A DNA stretch of 64,000 nucleotides from the NCBI GenBank assembly GCA_044221445.1, contig JBGAPF010000003.1, forward strand, positions 138,937 to 202,936. The letters run 5' to 3'. Source of the DNA: JBDHTS01 sp044221445. GTDB lineage: Bacteria > Pseudomonadota > Alphaproteobacteria > Micavibrionales > Micavibrionaceae. The notes below the pieces were generated by a model. It did not search any database, had not been told where the DNA came from, and saw only the letters and a program-made list of their open reading frames with translations. Made by a program: the position numbers and the translations under genes. Positions 1-7,999 of the stretch are shown here, piece after piece. Every line of letters begins with the position of its first letter. Positions within the stretch are counted from its first letter, which is position 1.

Positions 1-252
1 GCCAAAGTTACCGGCGATTTCACCCTGCGCGGCGTGACCAGGCCCGTAACACTGGACGTGACTCTGAACCGTACCGGCCGCCATCCGTTCATGGAGACCT
101 ACGTCGCCGGTCTGTCGGCGGATACGACGATCCATCGATCCGATTTCGGGATGTCGTCGGGCGTGCCTTTTGTCGGTGACGAGGTTAAAATCCATCTGGA
201 AGTCGAAGGCATCCGCATTCCCCAACCGGGCGAGGAAATTTATAACCCATGA
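1..252 (+). CDS. YceI-family protein, C-terminal part (truncated by window edge)
   Basis: The reading frame is open from the first base and ends at 252, so only the last 83 residues are visible. They look like the C-terminal half of a YceI lipocalin-like fold: a G-x-(F/L)-T-(L/I)-R-G-V-T-(R/K)-P-V strand pair near the start, then an R-S-D-F-G-M stretch and a closing V-x-I-x-(L/I) strand. YceI proteins are periplasmic and bind polyisoprenoid-type lipids. The stop overlaps the start of the cytochrome b561 gene (ATGA), so the two are probably translated together. A second complete YceI protein follows, giving a YceI / b561 / YceI cluster. Confidence 0.85.
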   Translation, partial: AKVTGDFTLRGVTRPVTLDVTLNRTGRHPFMETYVAGLSADTTIHRSDFGMSSGVPFVGDEVKIHLEVEGIRIPQPGEEIYNP

Positions 253-833
253 CTCTGAAAAACACCTCTGCCCGCTTCGGCGCGGTCGCGAAATTCTTTC
301 ACTGGACGGTGGCGCTTCTGGTCATCGGGCTGCTCTGCGTCGGTTTTCTCATGACCAGCCTCAAGATCAGCCCGTTTGTGTTCAAACTGTTTTTCCTGCA
401 CAAATCCACGGGCATCACGGTGCTTGCGCTCATGGCCCTCCGCCTGATCTGGCGGATCTATAATCCGCCGCCGCATTCCCTGCCGAACCACCAGCCTTGG
501 GAAAAAGCGCTGGCGAAGGCCAGCCACTGGTTTCTTTATATCGCCCTGTTCCTTATGCCGCTTTCCGGCTGGACCATGTCGTCGGCAAAGAATTTCCACG
601 TCAGCGTGTTCAACCTTTTCACCCTGCCCGACCTGGTCGCGCCCGACCCGGCTCTGGCGGAATTTCTGGAGGAATTCCATGGCTATCTTGCCTGGGGCAT
701 TATCATTGTCCTGGGCCTGCATATTGCCGGTGCGCTGAAACATCATATATTGGACAAGGATGCCACGCTGCGCCGCATGCTGCCTTTCGGGCGCGCCGAG
801 ACGAACGAGATCACGACAGGAGACTCCAGATGA
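249..833 (+). CDS. Cytochrome b561 family membrane protein
   Basis: A 194-residue protein with four hydrophobic segments (about residues 16-36, 52-70, 95-113 and 145-165), as expected for the small bacterial b561 family. Candidate haem-ligand histidines lie in the first helix (F-F-H-W near residue 17), in the F-F-L-H-K-S-T-G-I motif and in the last helix (G-L-H-I-A-G-A-L-K-H-H). It would carry electrons in the inner membrane. It starts inside the stop of the upstream YceI gene and ends inside the start of the next one (both ATGA), so the three are a tight operon. YceI and b561 genes are often adjacent in proteobacteria. Its electron donor cannot be read from the sequence. Confidence 0.9.
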   Translation: MTLKNTSARFGAVAKFFHWTVALLVIGLLCVGFLMTSLKISPFVFKLFFLHKSTGITVLALMALRLIWRIYNPPPHSLPNHQPWEKALAKASHWFLYIALFLMPLSGWTMSSAKNFHVSVFNLFTLPDLVAPDPALAEFLEEFHGYLAWGIIIVLGLHIAGALKHHILDKDATLRRMLPFGRAETNEITTGDSR

Positions 834-1420
834 ATATTCGCCGCCTTGCCCTGCTGCTGGCCTTTATCGCGCCTCTATCCGCGCACGCCCAGGACAGTGC
901 GTCCCTGCCGCAATGGACGATCGTGCCTGAACAAAGCAGCCTGAGCTTCGAGGCCACCCAGCAGGGCGCGCCGTTTACCGGCACGTTCGGCGATATCTCG
1001 GGCACCATCGCTTTCGAACCCGCCAAACCCGAAGCGGGCACGGCCAGCATCAGGATCGGTATGGACAGCGCAGCGACCCAGAGCCCGGACCGCGACCGTT
1101 ACATTAAGGAAGACTCCTGGTTTGCTGTCGCAAAATACCCGGCCGCCACGTACACGGTCGATTCTTTCGAAAAGACATCCGACGGCCGGTATGTTGCGCA
1201 TGGGCGCCTCACCGTCCGCGACGTCAGCATGCCGGTCAACCTTCCCTTCACACTTAAGATCGACCGGCCTGCCTCCGGCCCCGCCACGGCCCACGCCGAA
1301 GGCGCCACCAAGCTGAAGCGCCTGGATTTCGGCATCGGCCAGGGCGAATGGAAAGACACGTCGATGGTCGGGAACGACGTGACGGTGAAGGTCAGCCTTA
1401 CCGCCGTCCGGCAGAATTAA
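830..1420 (+). CDS. YceI-family periplasmic protein
   Basis: A 196-residue protein with a clear signal peptide (M-N-I-R-R, then a leucine/alanine-rich core ending in A-H-A-Q). The mature part shows YceI hallmarks: W-x-I-x-P-E-x-S-x-L-x-F near residue 30, F-x-G-x-F-x-x-I-x-G-x-I, then a D-R-D-R-Y-I-K-E-D-S-W-F motif and R-D-V-S-M-P-V. Its start overlaps the b561 stop, and its last 4 bases overlap the stop of the convergent membrane protease-like gene. Lipid binding in the periplasm is inferred from the family. Confidence 0.9.
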   Translation: MNIRRLALLLAFIAPLSAHAQDSASLPQWTIVPEQSSLSFEATQQGAPFTGTFGDISGTIAFEPAKPEAGTASIRIGMDSAATQSPDRDRYIKEDSWFAVAKYPAATYTVDSFEKTSDGRYVAHGRLTVRDVSMPVNLPFTLKIDRPASGPATAHAEGATKLKRLDFGIGQGEWKDTSMVGNDVTVKVSLTAVRQN

Positions 1421-2199
1421 TCCGGCCGGGACTTTTCCTTTCTTTGCTGCAGGCAGTACAGGCCGAAAGGAAGGACAAGGCATAGAACCGCCAGGCCCAT
1501 CCACGCCGTCACCACCGTATCGAAAGCGATCAGCAGCGTATCCGCCACCTGGTTGAAGTCGCCGAGACCGTGCCCGCCTTTCTGGCTGTCATAGGCCTCG
1601 CGCGCGTCGCTGTCATACAGCAGGGCGCGGCCTTCGATCAGCACCTGAAACACCATCCCGAACCCGATCGTCGCGTTCAGCCAGCGCTCAACCCCGCCGC
1701 GCGGCGCCAGGTCGCACCAGGCGCGATAGAGAAAAAACCCGCCGACCAGCGCCTGCGTCCCTGGACCCATGAAATCGATGACAGCTTCGTGGACATCTCT
1801 TAAGGCGGTAGCAAGATTGAAGACCAGAAGCGCGAGCAGAGCGGCCTGCAGCGGCCGGTCGCCCCGGAACAGATACAGCCCGTAGCCGGTCAGCGCATAA
1901 AGCACGGCCAGCAGAATCGTCATCTGCCCCGTCACGGCGTACGCCATGCCGCCGCCATACGCCATGTCGAAAGTCGGTACGGCGACATAGCCATAGAACC
2001 AGAAAAACAGGCTGTGCCCGATCTCATGAAAAAAGACCGACATCGCCTGCATGCCCGCGCCGAGCGCGAATAATGGAAAACGCTGCGCCCATTCCCATTC
2101 ACCGCCGTTCAGCCATGACAGAAGCGGCAGGTTGACGGCCAGGCCGCCGAACAATCCGGTGAGCATAAAAACAGCCGTGCGGCGGTCGATCATCAACAT
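1417..2199 (-). CDS. Membrane protein with HExxH motif (possible M50-like metalloprotease)
   Basis: A 260-residue protein with about six hydrophobic segments. Around residues 58-63 it carries H-E-I-G-H-S within a hydrophobic helix (S-V-F-F-H-E-I-G-H-S-L-F-F-W), the arrangement seen in site-2/M50 intramembrane metalloproteases. The expected second metal site (N/D-x-x-P-x-x-x-L-D-G) is not evident, so protease activity is uncertain. The gene lies downstream of nrdA on the same strand, separated by a likely terminator, and meets the YceI gene tail to tail. It could be a membrane protein whose HExxH serves another metal role. Confidence 0.6.
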   Translation of the reverse strand: MLMIDRRTAVFMLTGLFGGLAVNLPLLSWLNGGEWEWAQRFPLFALGAGMQAMSVFFHEIGHSLFFWFYGYVAVPTFDMAYGGGMAYAVTGQMTILLAVLYALTGYGLYLFRGDRPLQAALLALLVFNLATALRDVHEAVIDFMGPGTQALVGGFFLYRAWCDLAPRGGVERWLNATIGFGMVFQVLIEGRALLYDSDAREAYDSQKGGHGLGDFNQVADTLLIAFDTVVTAWMGLAVLCLVLPFGLYCLQQRKEKSRPD

Positions 2200-2211
2200 T
2201 CTGGTCCCGGC

Positions 2212-2241
2212 AAAAAAATACCCGCCATACAGCAGGTATTT
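2212..2241 (-). terminator. Intrinsic terminator after nrdA
   Basis: On the minus strand a 7-bp stem (AAATACC paired with GGTATTT) closes a 12-base loop and runs into seven consecutive T. It sits between the nrdA stop and the start of the membrane HExxH gene. The stem is A/T-rich and short, so strength is uncertain. Confidence 0.55.
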
Positions 2242-2268
2242 CTGAACTCGTTCTGCGTGCGGCGCCGG

Positions 2269-4110
2269 CTACTGGCAGGCCAGGCATTCCTCGTAATTTC
2301 CGTCCACGGCCACCGCTGCCGGCTGGGCCTGCAGCGTCTGCTGCACGGGTTCCGCGTCTTTCGCGCGCTGCCAGCTGGCGGCGCTTTCGGCGCGCTGGAT
2401 GGATTTGGACCGGCAGTAATACAGGGACTTCACGCCCTTTTTCCATGCTTCCCAGTGGATGCGGTGCAGATCGGCCTTATGCACATTGGCGGGCAGGAAC
2501 ACGTTCAGGGACTGCGCCTGGCAGATAAACGGCGTGCGGTCGCCCGCATGCTCGATCAGCCAGCGCTGGTCGATCTCGAACGCGGTCTTGAACACGTCCT
2601 TTTCGTCCGGCGTCAGGAAATCGAGACTCTGGACCGACCCTTCGTTGGTGATGATCGAGGACCAGATGTCGTCGTTATCCATGCCTTTTTCGGCCAGAAG
2701 CTTTTTCAGGTACGGGTTGCGGACCGGGAAGGAGCCGGACAGAGTCTTGTGCGTAAAGGCGTTGGCCGCGTTCGGTTCGATGCCGGGGCTGGTGCCGCCG
2801 GTGATGATCGAGATCGAGGCCGTCGGCGCGATCGCCATTTTATTGGAGAAGCGTTCCATGATGCCGTAATCGGCGGCGTCGGGGCAGGCTCCGCGCTCAT
2901 GCGCCAGTTTCACGCTCGATTCGTCCACCTGGCGCTTGATCGTCTGGAACATGCGGCGGTTCCATACCTTCGCCATCACCGATTCGAACGGGATCATTTT
3001 CGACTGCAGGAACGAATGGAAGCCCATGACGCCGAGGCCGACCGAGCGTTCGCGCATGGCGGCGTATTTCGCGCGCTTCATCGAATCGGGCGCCTTGTTG
3101 ATGAAATCGGTTAGGACGTTGTCGAGGAATCGCATGCAGTCCTCGACGAAGGTCGGATGGTCCTGCCATTCCTCGAATTTTTCGAGGTTGAGCGAAGACA
3201 GGCAGCAGACCGCCGTGCGGTCGTTGCCGAGATGGTCGCGCCCCGTCGGCAGTGTGATTTCGGAGCACAGATTCGACATCTTGACGTTCAGGCCGGCCAT
3301 TTTGTGGTGGTCGGGGATCGAATCGTTCACATGGTCGATATAGACGATATAAGGCTCGCCGGTCTCGATCCGCGCGGTCAGCAGGCGGATCCACAGGTCG
3401 CGGGCGCTGACCTTGTCGACGACATGGTTGTCTTTCGGGGATTTGAGCGCCCATTCCTCGTTGTTCTCGACCGCCTCCATGAAACGGTTGGTGACCAGGA
3501 CGCCGTGGTGCAGGTTCAGCGCCTTGCGGTTCGGGTCGCCGCCGGTCGGGCGGCGCATCTCGATGAATTCCTCGATCTCGGGGTGCCAGATCGGCAGATA
3601 GATCGCAGCCGAGCCGCGGCGCAGGGATCCCTGGCTGATGGCGAGGGTCAGCGAATCCATCACGCGGATGAACGGCACGATGCCCGACGTCTTGCCGTTG
3701 CGGCCGACTTTTTCGCCGATGGACCGGACGTTGCCCCAGTAGGAGCCTATGCCGCCGCCGAGCGACGCCAGCCATACGTTCTCGTTCCAGAGCTGGACGA
3801 TGTCCTCAAGCGAATCTTGAGTCTCGTTGAGGAAGCAGGAAATGGGCAGGCCGCGATTGGTGCCTCCGTTCGAAAGGATCGGCGTCGCGGGCATGAACCA
3901 CAATTTGGAGATATAATCGTAGATGCGCTGCGCATGGTCGGAATTGTCGCTGTACCACAAAGCGACACGCGCAAAGAGGTCCTGGAACCCTTCCTCGGGC
4001 AGAAGATAGCGGTCCTCCAGCGTCGCCTTGCCGAATTCGGTAAGGTTCGCGTCCCGCGAACGGTCGATATGGACGCGGTTCCCGCGTTCCGTCTGAGCAA
4101 CATCGAACAT
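2269..4110 (-). CDS. nrdA: Ribonucleoside-diphosphate reductase, catalytic alpha subunit (class I, short form)
   Basis: Reduces ribonucleotides to deoxyribonucleotides with the radical-bearing NrdB. At 613 residues it is shorter than the E. coli enzyme because it begins close to the catalytic barrel: no ATP-cone is present, so the usual dATP on/off switch should be absent or located elsewhere. Active-site residues visible are C92 in P-I-S-C-F, the N280-L-C282-S-E284 radical motif, and C302-C303. The C-terminal tail E-C-L-A-C-Q supplies the redox cysteine pair. The start is preceded by a G-rich Shine-Dalgarno. Two NrdR-like boxes lie about 90 bases upstream. nrdB is 32 kb away rather than adjacent. 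Confidence 0.96.
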   Translation of the reverse strand: MFDVAQTERGNRVHIDRSRDANLTEFGKATLEDRYLLPEEGFQDLFARVALWYSDNSDHAQRIYDYISKLWFMPATPILSNGGTNRGLPISCFLNETQDSLEDIVQLWNENVWLASLGGGIGSYWGNVRSIGEKVGRNGKTSGIVPFIRVMDSLTLAISQGSLRRGSAAIYLPIWHPEIEEFIEMRRPTGGDPNRKALNLHHGVLVTNRFMEAVENNEEWALKSPKDNHVVDKVSARDLWIRLLTARIETGEPYIVYIDHVNDSIPDHHKMAGLNVKMSNLCSEITLPTGRDHLGNDRTAVCCLSSLNLEKFEEWQDHPTFVEDCMRFLDNVLTDFINKAPDSMKRAKYAAMRERSVGLGVMGFHSFLQSKMIPFESVMAKVWNRRMFQTIKRQVDESSVKLAHERGACPDAADYGIMERFSNKMAIAPTASISIITGGTSPGIEPNAANAFTHKTLSGSFPVRNPYLKKLLAEKGMDNDDIWSSIITNEGSVQSLDFLTPDEKDVFKTAFEIDQRWLIEHAGDRTPFICQAQSLNVFLPANVHKADLHRIHWEAWKKGVKSLYYCRSKSIQRAESAASWQRAKDAEPVQQTLQAQPAAVAVDGNYEECLACQ

Positions 4111-4197
4111 GCCTTAATATTCCCCCTTTAAAGGTCAGGCGGCCATCATGAACTTGAAGGCGGTGAAAAAATCTTGGAAGTGACTTCGTTTTGCAGA

Positions 4198-4245
4198 ACA
4201 CAATCGGTAGTGTCCAAGCATTCAGAATGATACTACATCTCGTAA
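4198..4245 (-). promoter_or_regulatory. Paired NrdR-like boxes upstream of nrdA
   Basis: Bases 4198-4213 read ACACAATCGGTAGTGT, matching 13 of 16 positions of the known NrdR box (ACACWATATATWGTGT), with perfect ACAC and GTGT ends. A weaker second copy (10 of 16) starts exactly 32 bases further at 4230. NrdR sites normally occur in pairs about three helical turns apart. The nrdB gene carries a similar pair. Confidence 0.7.
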
Positions 4246-4685
4246 AAGAGGCCAAGAAAAAATGTTTTTTTCATGGCAGAGCCGGGGATAAGTTCGGAAG
4301 GCCTTGTATTCCCTAACCCTTGCAGGATTTTTCCCAAAAACGACGTCCGGCTTTCGATTTACGTATGCCCGATTCGTCCTTCCACAACCATCTAATCCCG
4401 ATCACCGGCATGGCGCAAGAGGATGAATCGGCGAATCGGTAGCACTCTTGTTTTTTCAGGAAAAACATCTTAATTATTTGATTAAATTAACAAAAATCAT
4501 TATCCCTTTTTAGACGACCCGTAAAAAAACAGGACGTTACCGCGAATTGATGAGACAAAACATTTGTGCATATTTCCATTTTTGGAATTCGGTTTTCTTC
4601 GCGTTCACGGTGACCGAATCATTTAGCGCTGTTCAGCCCGCGCCATTTGTATTATGGGATTGAACGAACTGTTCCGCAGGATATG
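4246..4685. other. Long A/T-rich intergenic region between nrdA and pyk
   Basis: About 440 bases between the divergent nrdA and pyk genes, clearly richer in A and T than the flanking genes. It must hold the pyk promoter. I see several A/T runs and the small inverted repeat TCCATTTTTGGA near 4576, but no convincing ORF or structured RNA. Confidence 0.5.
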
Positions 4686-4700
4686 ACGAGGTTAAAGACT

Positions 4701-6116
4701 ATGGTGCGCAGACGCAGGACGAAGATCGTCGCAACGCTCGGGCCCGCTTCCAATGACGAGGCGATGATCCGGCGCCTGTTCGAGGTGGGCGTCGACGTGT
4801 TCCGCCTGAATTTCAGCCATGGCAGTCATGAGGACCATAAGGCCCGCCTCGATTCGATCCGCCGGATCGAACAGGAATTTGCGCGGCCTATCGGCGTGAT
4901 TGCCGACCTTCAGGGGCCGAAGCTGCGCGTCGGCAAATTCACCGACGGCGCCATCGCCCTGAAAGCGGGCATGGAAATCCGGTTCGACCTCGACACCACG
5001 CCGGGCGACGAAAAGCGCGTCAACCTGCCCCACCCCGAAGTGATCGAGGCGCTGGGCATCAATGACGAGATCCTGCTCGACGACGGCAAGGTGCGCATGC
5101 GCGTCCTGTCCAAGGGGCTGGATTACCTGCTGATGCGGGTCGAGGCCGGGAACCGCCTGTCGAACAACAAGGGCTTCAACGTGCCGGGCGTCGTCCTGCC
5201 TATCGCAGCCTTGACGGGCAAGGACAGGCGCGATCTCGAAGCCGCGCTTAACATGGGCGTGGACTGGATCGCCCAGTCCTTCGTGCAGAAGCCGGAAGAC
5301 GTGGCGGAAGCGCAGAGCCTGATCCAGGGCCGCGCAGGCCTGATCATCAAGCTGGAAAAGCCGTCTGCGATCGAACACCTGGAAGCCATGGTGGCGCTGG
5401 CCGACGGCGTCATGCTGGCGCGCGGCGATCTCGGCGTCGAGATTCCGGCCGAGGACGTGCCCTCGGTGCAGAAGCGCGTGGTGCGCCATGTGCGCTTCGC
5501 CGGCAAGCCGATTATCGTCGCCACCCAGATGCTGGAATCGATGATCGATAATCCGCGCCCTACCCGCGCCGAGGCGTCCGACGTCGCCACCGCCGTGTAC
5601 GACGGCGCCGATTCGGTCATGCTGTCGGCGGAGACCGCGGCCGGGCAGTATCCGGAAGAAGCGGTCTCGATCATGGACAGAATTTGCCGCAAGGTGGAAG
5701 GCGACGATACCTATCGCCGCATCATCGAGGGCGACAAGCCGCGCTGCGACGAAAGCGCGCCCGACGCGATCACCGCCGCCGCCTGCGAAGTGGCCGAAAC
5801 CATTCACGCCGCCTGCATCGTCAATTTCACCAGTTCCGGCTCCACTACTTTGCGCACGGCGCGCCAGCGTCCGGCCATGCCCGTGCTGTGCCTGTCCCAT
5901 TCCCAGGCGACGGCGCGCAGGCTGGCTTTGTCTTATGGCGTCAATCCGGTCTTCACCGAGGACGTCACCTCGTTCGCGGAAGCCGTCCAGACGGCCAGCC
6001 GCCTGGCCTTGAAACATGGGCTTGCCGTACAGGGCCAGAAGCTGGTGGTAACGGCGGGTGTCCCCTTCGGCACGCCGGGGTCGACGAATTCACTGCGCGT
6101 TGCCTTAGTGGAGTAA
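4701..6116 (+). CDS. pyk: Pyruvate kinase
   Basis: Converts phosphoenolpyruvate and ADP to pyruvate and ATP. From this start the protein has 471 residues, normal for the bacterial enzyme. Signatures in order: T-K-I-V-A-T-L-G-P-A-S at the N-terminus, F-R-L-N-F-S-H-G near residue 35, the catalytic lysine in I-I-K-L-E-K-P near 219, the M-L-A-R-G-D-L-G-V-E-I-P metal site, and T-Q-M-L-E-S-M with D-G-A-D-S-V-M-L-S-A-E-T-A. I chose ATG 4701 because ACGAGG lies nine bases upstream. The in-frame TTG at 4647 and ATG at 4683 lack a well-placed ribosome site. A strong terminator follows at once. Confidence 0.95.
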   Translation: MVRRRRTKIVATLGPASNDEAMIRRLFEVGVDVFRLNFSHGSHEDHKARLDSIRRIEQEFARPIGVIADLQGPKLRVGKFTDGAIALKAGMEIRFDLDTTPGDEKRVNLPHPEVIEALGINDEILLDDGKVRMRVLSKGLDYLLMRVEAGNRLSNNKGFNVPGVVLPIAALTGKDRRDLEAALNMGVDWIAQSFVQKPEDVAEAQSLIQGRAGLIIKLEKPSAIEHLEAMVALADGVMLARGDLGVEIPAEDVPSVQKRVVRHVRFAGKPIIVATQMLESMIDNPRPTRAEASDVATAVYDGADSVMLSAETAAGQYPEEAVSIMDRICRKVEGDDTYRRIIEGDKPRCDESAPDAITAAACEVAETIHAACIVNFTSSGSTTLRTARQRPAMPVLCLSHSQATARRLALSYGVNPVFTEDVTSFAEAVQTASRLALKHGLAVQGQKLVVTAGVPFGTPGSTNSLRVALVE

Positions 6117-6117
6117 T

Positions 6118-6149
6118 AAAAAAGCCGGACCTGAGGTCCGGCTTTTTTC
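6118..6149 (+). terminator. Intrinsic terminator of pyk
   Basis: A perfect hairpin: AAAAAGCCGGACC pairs with GGTCCGGCTTTTT around a TGA loop, followed by T. It starts two bases after the pyk stop. The A-tract on the left lets it also act on minus-strand transcription from the convergent 6171-6860 gene. Confidence 0.92.
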
Positions 6150-6170
6150 TTCATCTTCGCATCGGCGGTA

Positions 6171-6860
6171 TCACTGCCCCTCCAGCCCAAAATCCCGATC
6201 TATCTCCGGCGCAAGCCCGGTCAGGAATTTTGGTGGCACAATGTGCAGTGCCAGGGCACCGGCAAGGGCACGCTGGCTGTCTCCACTACAGTTTTCTCTA
6301 AAACGAATGTCCGCTTCCCGCTCGTCGCACGCGTTCTGTAATGCCAGAAAGATAGCGGTATGGGCGCTTCTCCGCGTGTAATCGACCTGGAACGCCTGAA
6401 TCAGACTGGCGCTCCACTCTGATCTTCTTACCGCTATCCGCTCCCCGGCCACGATATCGTGCAATTGCCTGACGGCGGGAACCAGAATCCTCTTTGGGAT
6501 GCGGGCCGATACGAGCGCCTGCTCTTCCCGTTCCAGCGGACCGGCGAAAAGGGCGTCTATAACAAGATCAGCGCCATCTTCCCTGAAGAAAAGATGGCTA
6601 AAATCTCTGTCGTCCACTTGCCTCACTAGGCAGTTGACCATGCATTCCTGAAGAAACTCGCCGGCTTTTCGACGTTCTGCTTTCAGGTAATCGAGCGCGG
6701 ATCCGGGCCTGACGCCCGCGCAGGAAAAACTGCTGCTATCGAACACGCATAACGCTGTTCCATTGGTCATGGGATACTTCATGCCATGCTCATAAATTGA
6801 TATATTCATAATGTCAATATTATAGAAAAACAGCCCGAGAAGGGCGCTTCCGTTTGCCAC
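6171..6860 (-). CDS. Hypothetical protein, second gene of the C93-peptidase unit
   Basis: I do not recognise this 229-residue protein. It has no clear signal peptide or membrane helix after residue 30, is rich in Arg/Glu/Ala, and contains F-L-Q-E-C-M-V-N-C-L and I-F-L-A-L-Q-N-A-C-D-E-R-E segments that look helical. The start used is GTG at 6860, ten bases after the stop of the upstream peptidase gene. ATG 6782 (M-K-Y-P-M-T-N-G) is an alternative. Neither has a good Shine-Dalgarno. The short gap suggests co-transcription with the peptidase fusion. Confidence 0.55.
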   Translation of the reverse strand: MANGSALLGLFFYNIDIMNISIYEHGMKYPMTNGTALCVFDSSSFSCAGVRPGSALDYLKAERRKAGEFLQECMVNCLVRQVDDRDFSHLFFREDGADLVIDALFAGPLEREEQALVSARIPKRILVPAVRQLHDIVAGERIAVRRSEWSASLIQAFQVDYTRRSAHTAIFLALQNACDEREADIRFRENCSGDSQRALAGALALHIVPPKFLTGLAPEIDRDFGLEGQ

Positions 6861-6870
6861 GAAATAAAGA

Positions 6871-7818
6871 CTAGCGCGCCGATGCCAGGACGGTGGTGTT
6901 GGGGGCTGTATGCAGCCACCAGGCGGTGCGGTTGATGGTGAAGATGGGGCGGTAGCGGCTGGCCATCTGTTCCGAAGTGTGCACCGTCTTCATCTGGTTG
7001 TCGAGGATAAGGGCGCCCGAATCGCTGTAGACGATCAGCACGGCGTGCGGCATGTTTTTTTCCTCGTCATGGACGATGGCGACCCGCATGCGGTCGTCCG
7101 GCACGCCGAGGGCGCGAAGGGACGCGTACTTTGCGATCGCGAAATCCTCGCAGTCGCCGCCGCGCTGGAAGAACTCGACGGGTGTTTCCCAGTAATCGCT
7201 TTTGCCCCAGTTGCGTTCATCGACGATGTAATCCTGGTGGTTCACCACTTCGTTCACGCCGCTGGCCATTTCCTCGATCGAATGACCGGCGAGCGGGCGG
7301 ATGCTGTCTTTCCATTTCTGCACGATCTTGTCGGAACCGCTGTCCTTGAGCGCGCTCTCGAAGCGGCTGAACATGCCCGTCCATTTGACGAAGGCGCTCA
7401 GATTATCCGAGCGCCGTTCCGCCGAACCGAACAGGGCGGGATAGGCTCGCAACGGGGCGAAGGCGGCGCTGGCGGTCTGCACCAGGCTCATCTGGGCCGG
7501 GACGTCGCGGAGCGAGCCCGCGCGCGCCGGCTTGACGCCGAAAGACGAGAAGGCGAGGAACAGGGTGATCAGCGCCGCCATGCAGCGCAGCGTCCATTGC
7601 TGGGCGAGGATGCGGTAGAGTTCCTGGCGCGACACCATATGTTCGCGAATCATCACGCGGCCGAGATGGTCGCCGGAGGCCTTCTGGCGGACGAGCGCAT
7701 AGCGCAGTTCGCCGGAGGTGAGAAGGCCGCTCATGACCATCAGCTCGCCGAGGCGGTTCCTCTGGAGCAGGATCTTTAGCCTTGAAAAAACGCCTTTGTT
7801 CCGCCGCATCGTATCCAT
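6871..7818 (-). CDS. Transglutaminase-like cysteine peptidase (C93/LapG-type) with N-terminal MshEN-like domain
   Basis: A 315-residue fusion. Residues 22-74 contain two similar ~24-residue motifs, R-L-G-E-L...L-L...L-R-Y-A-L-V-R-Q and H-L-G-R-V...M-V...L-Y-R-I-L-A-Q-Q. This is the repeat pattern of MshEN / T2SSE_N domains, which in other proteins bind cyclic di-GMP. A hydrophobic stretch (78-100, ending in A-R-A-G) follows and would anchor or export the rest. The C-terminal part is a bacterial transglutaminase-like peptidase with the triad C223 (G-G-D-C-E-D-F), H258 (M-P-H-A-V) and D273 (L-I-L-D-N-Q). LapG relatives cleave surface adhesins. The fusion topology and function are inferred. Confidence 0.8.
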   Translation of the reverse strand: MDTMRRNKGVFSRLKILLQRNRLGELMVMSGLLTSGELRYALVRQKASGDHLGRVMIREHMVSRQELYRILAQQWTLRCMAALITLFLAFSSFGVKPARAGSLRDVPAQMSLVQTASAAFAPLRAYPALFGSAERRSDNLSAFVKWTGMFSRFESALKDSGSDKIVQKWKDSIRPLAGHSIEEMASGVNEVVNHQDYIVDERNWGKSDYWETPVEFFQRGGDCEDFAIAKYASLRALGVPDDRMRVAIVHDEEKNMPHAVLIVYSDSGALILDNQMKTVHTSEQMASRYRPIFTINRTAWWLHTAPNTTVLASAR

Positions 7819-7961
7819 CCGTTTCTGCCCCTGTCCTTAACCCCGCTCCGGCTTTAAAATCCGGGCTTTTATATGTATTTTTCCGTATTCCCACCATTAA
7901 ACCCGACAAATATTGACGAAATCCTAACGAAGGGGCAAAAAAGTTTAAAGTCGTGATATTT

Positions 7962-7991
7962 TTGCCGTTTCCAGCCTTTTTAGGGTATAAA
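7962..7991 (+). promoter_or_regulatory. hldE promoter, predicted leaderless
   Basis: TTGCCG (7962-7967), an 18-base spacer and TATAAA (7986-7991). The ATG begins eight bases after the -10 box, so transcription should start at or within a base or two of the start codon. No Shine-Dalgarno is present. The element is nearly identical to the one before the GshB-like gene at 16282-16310. Confidence 0.65.
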
Positions 7992-7999
7992 CGCGCCTG

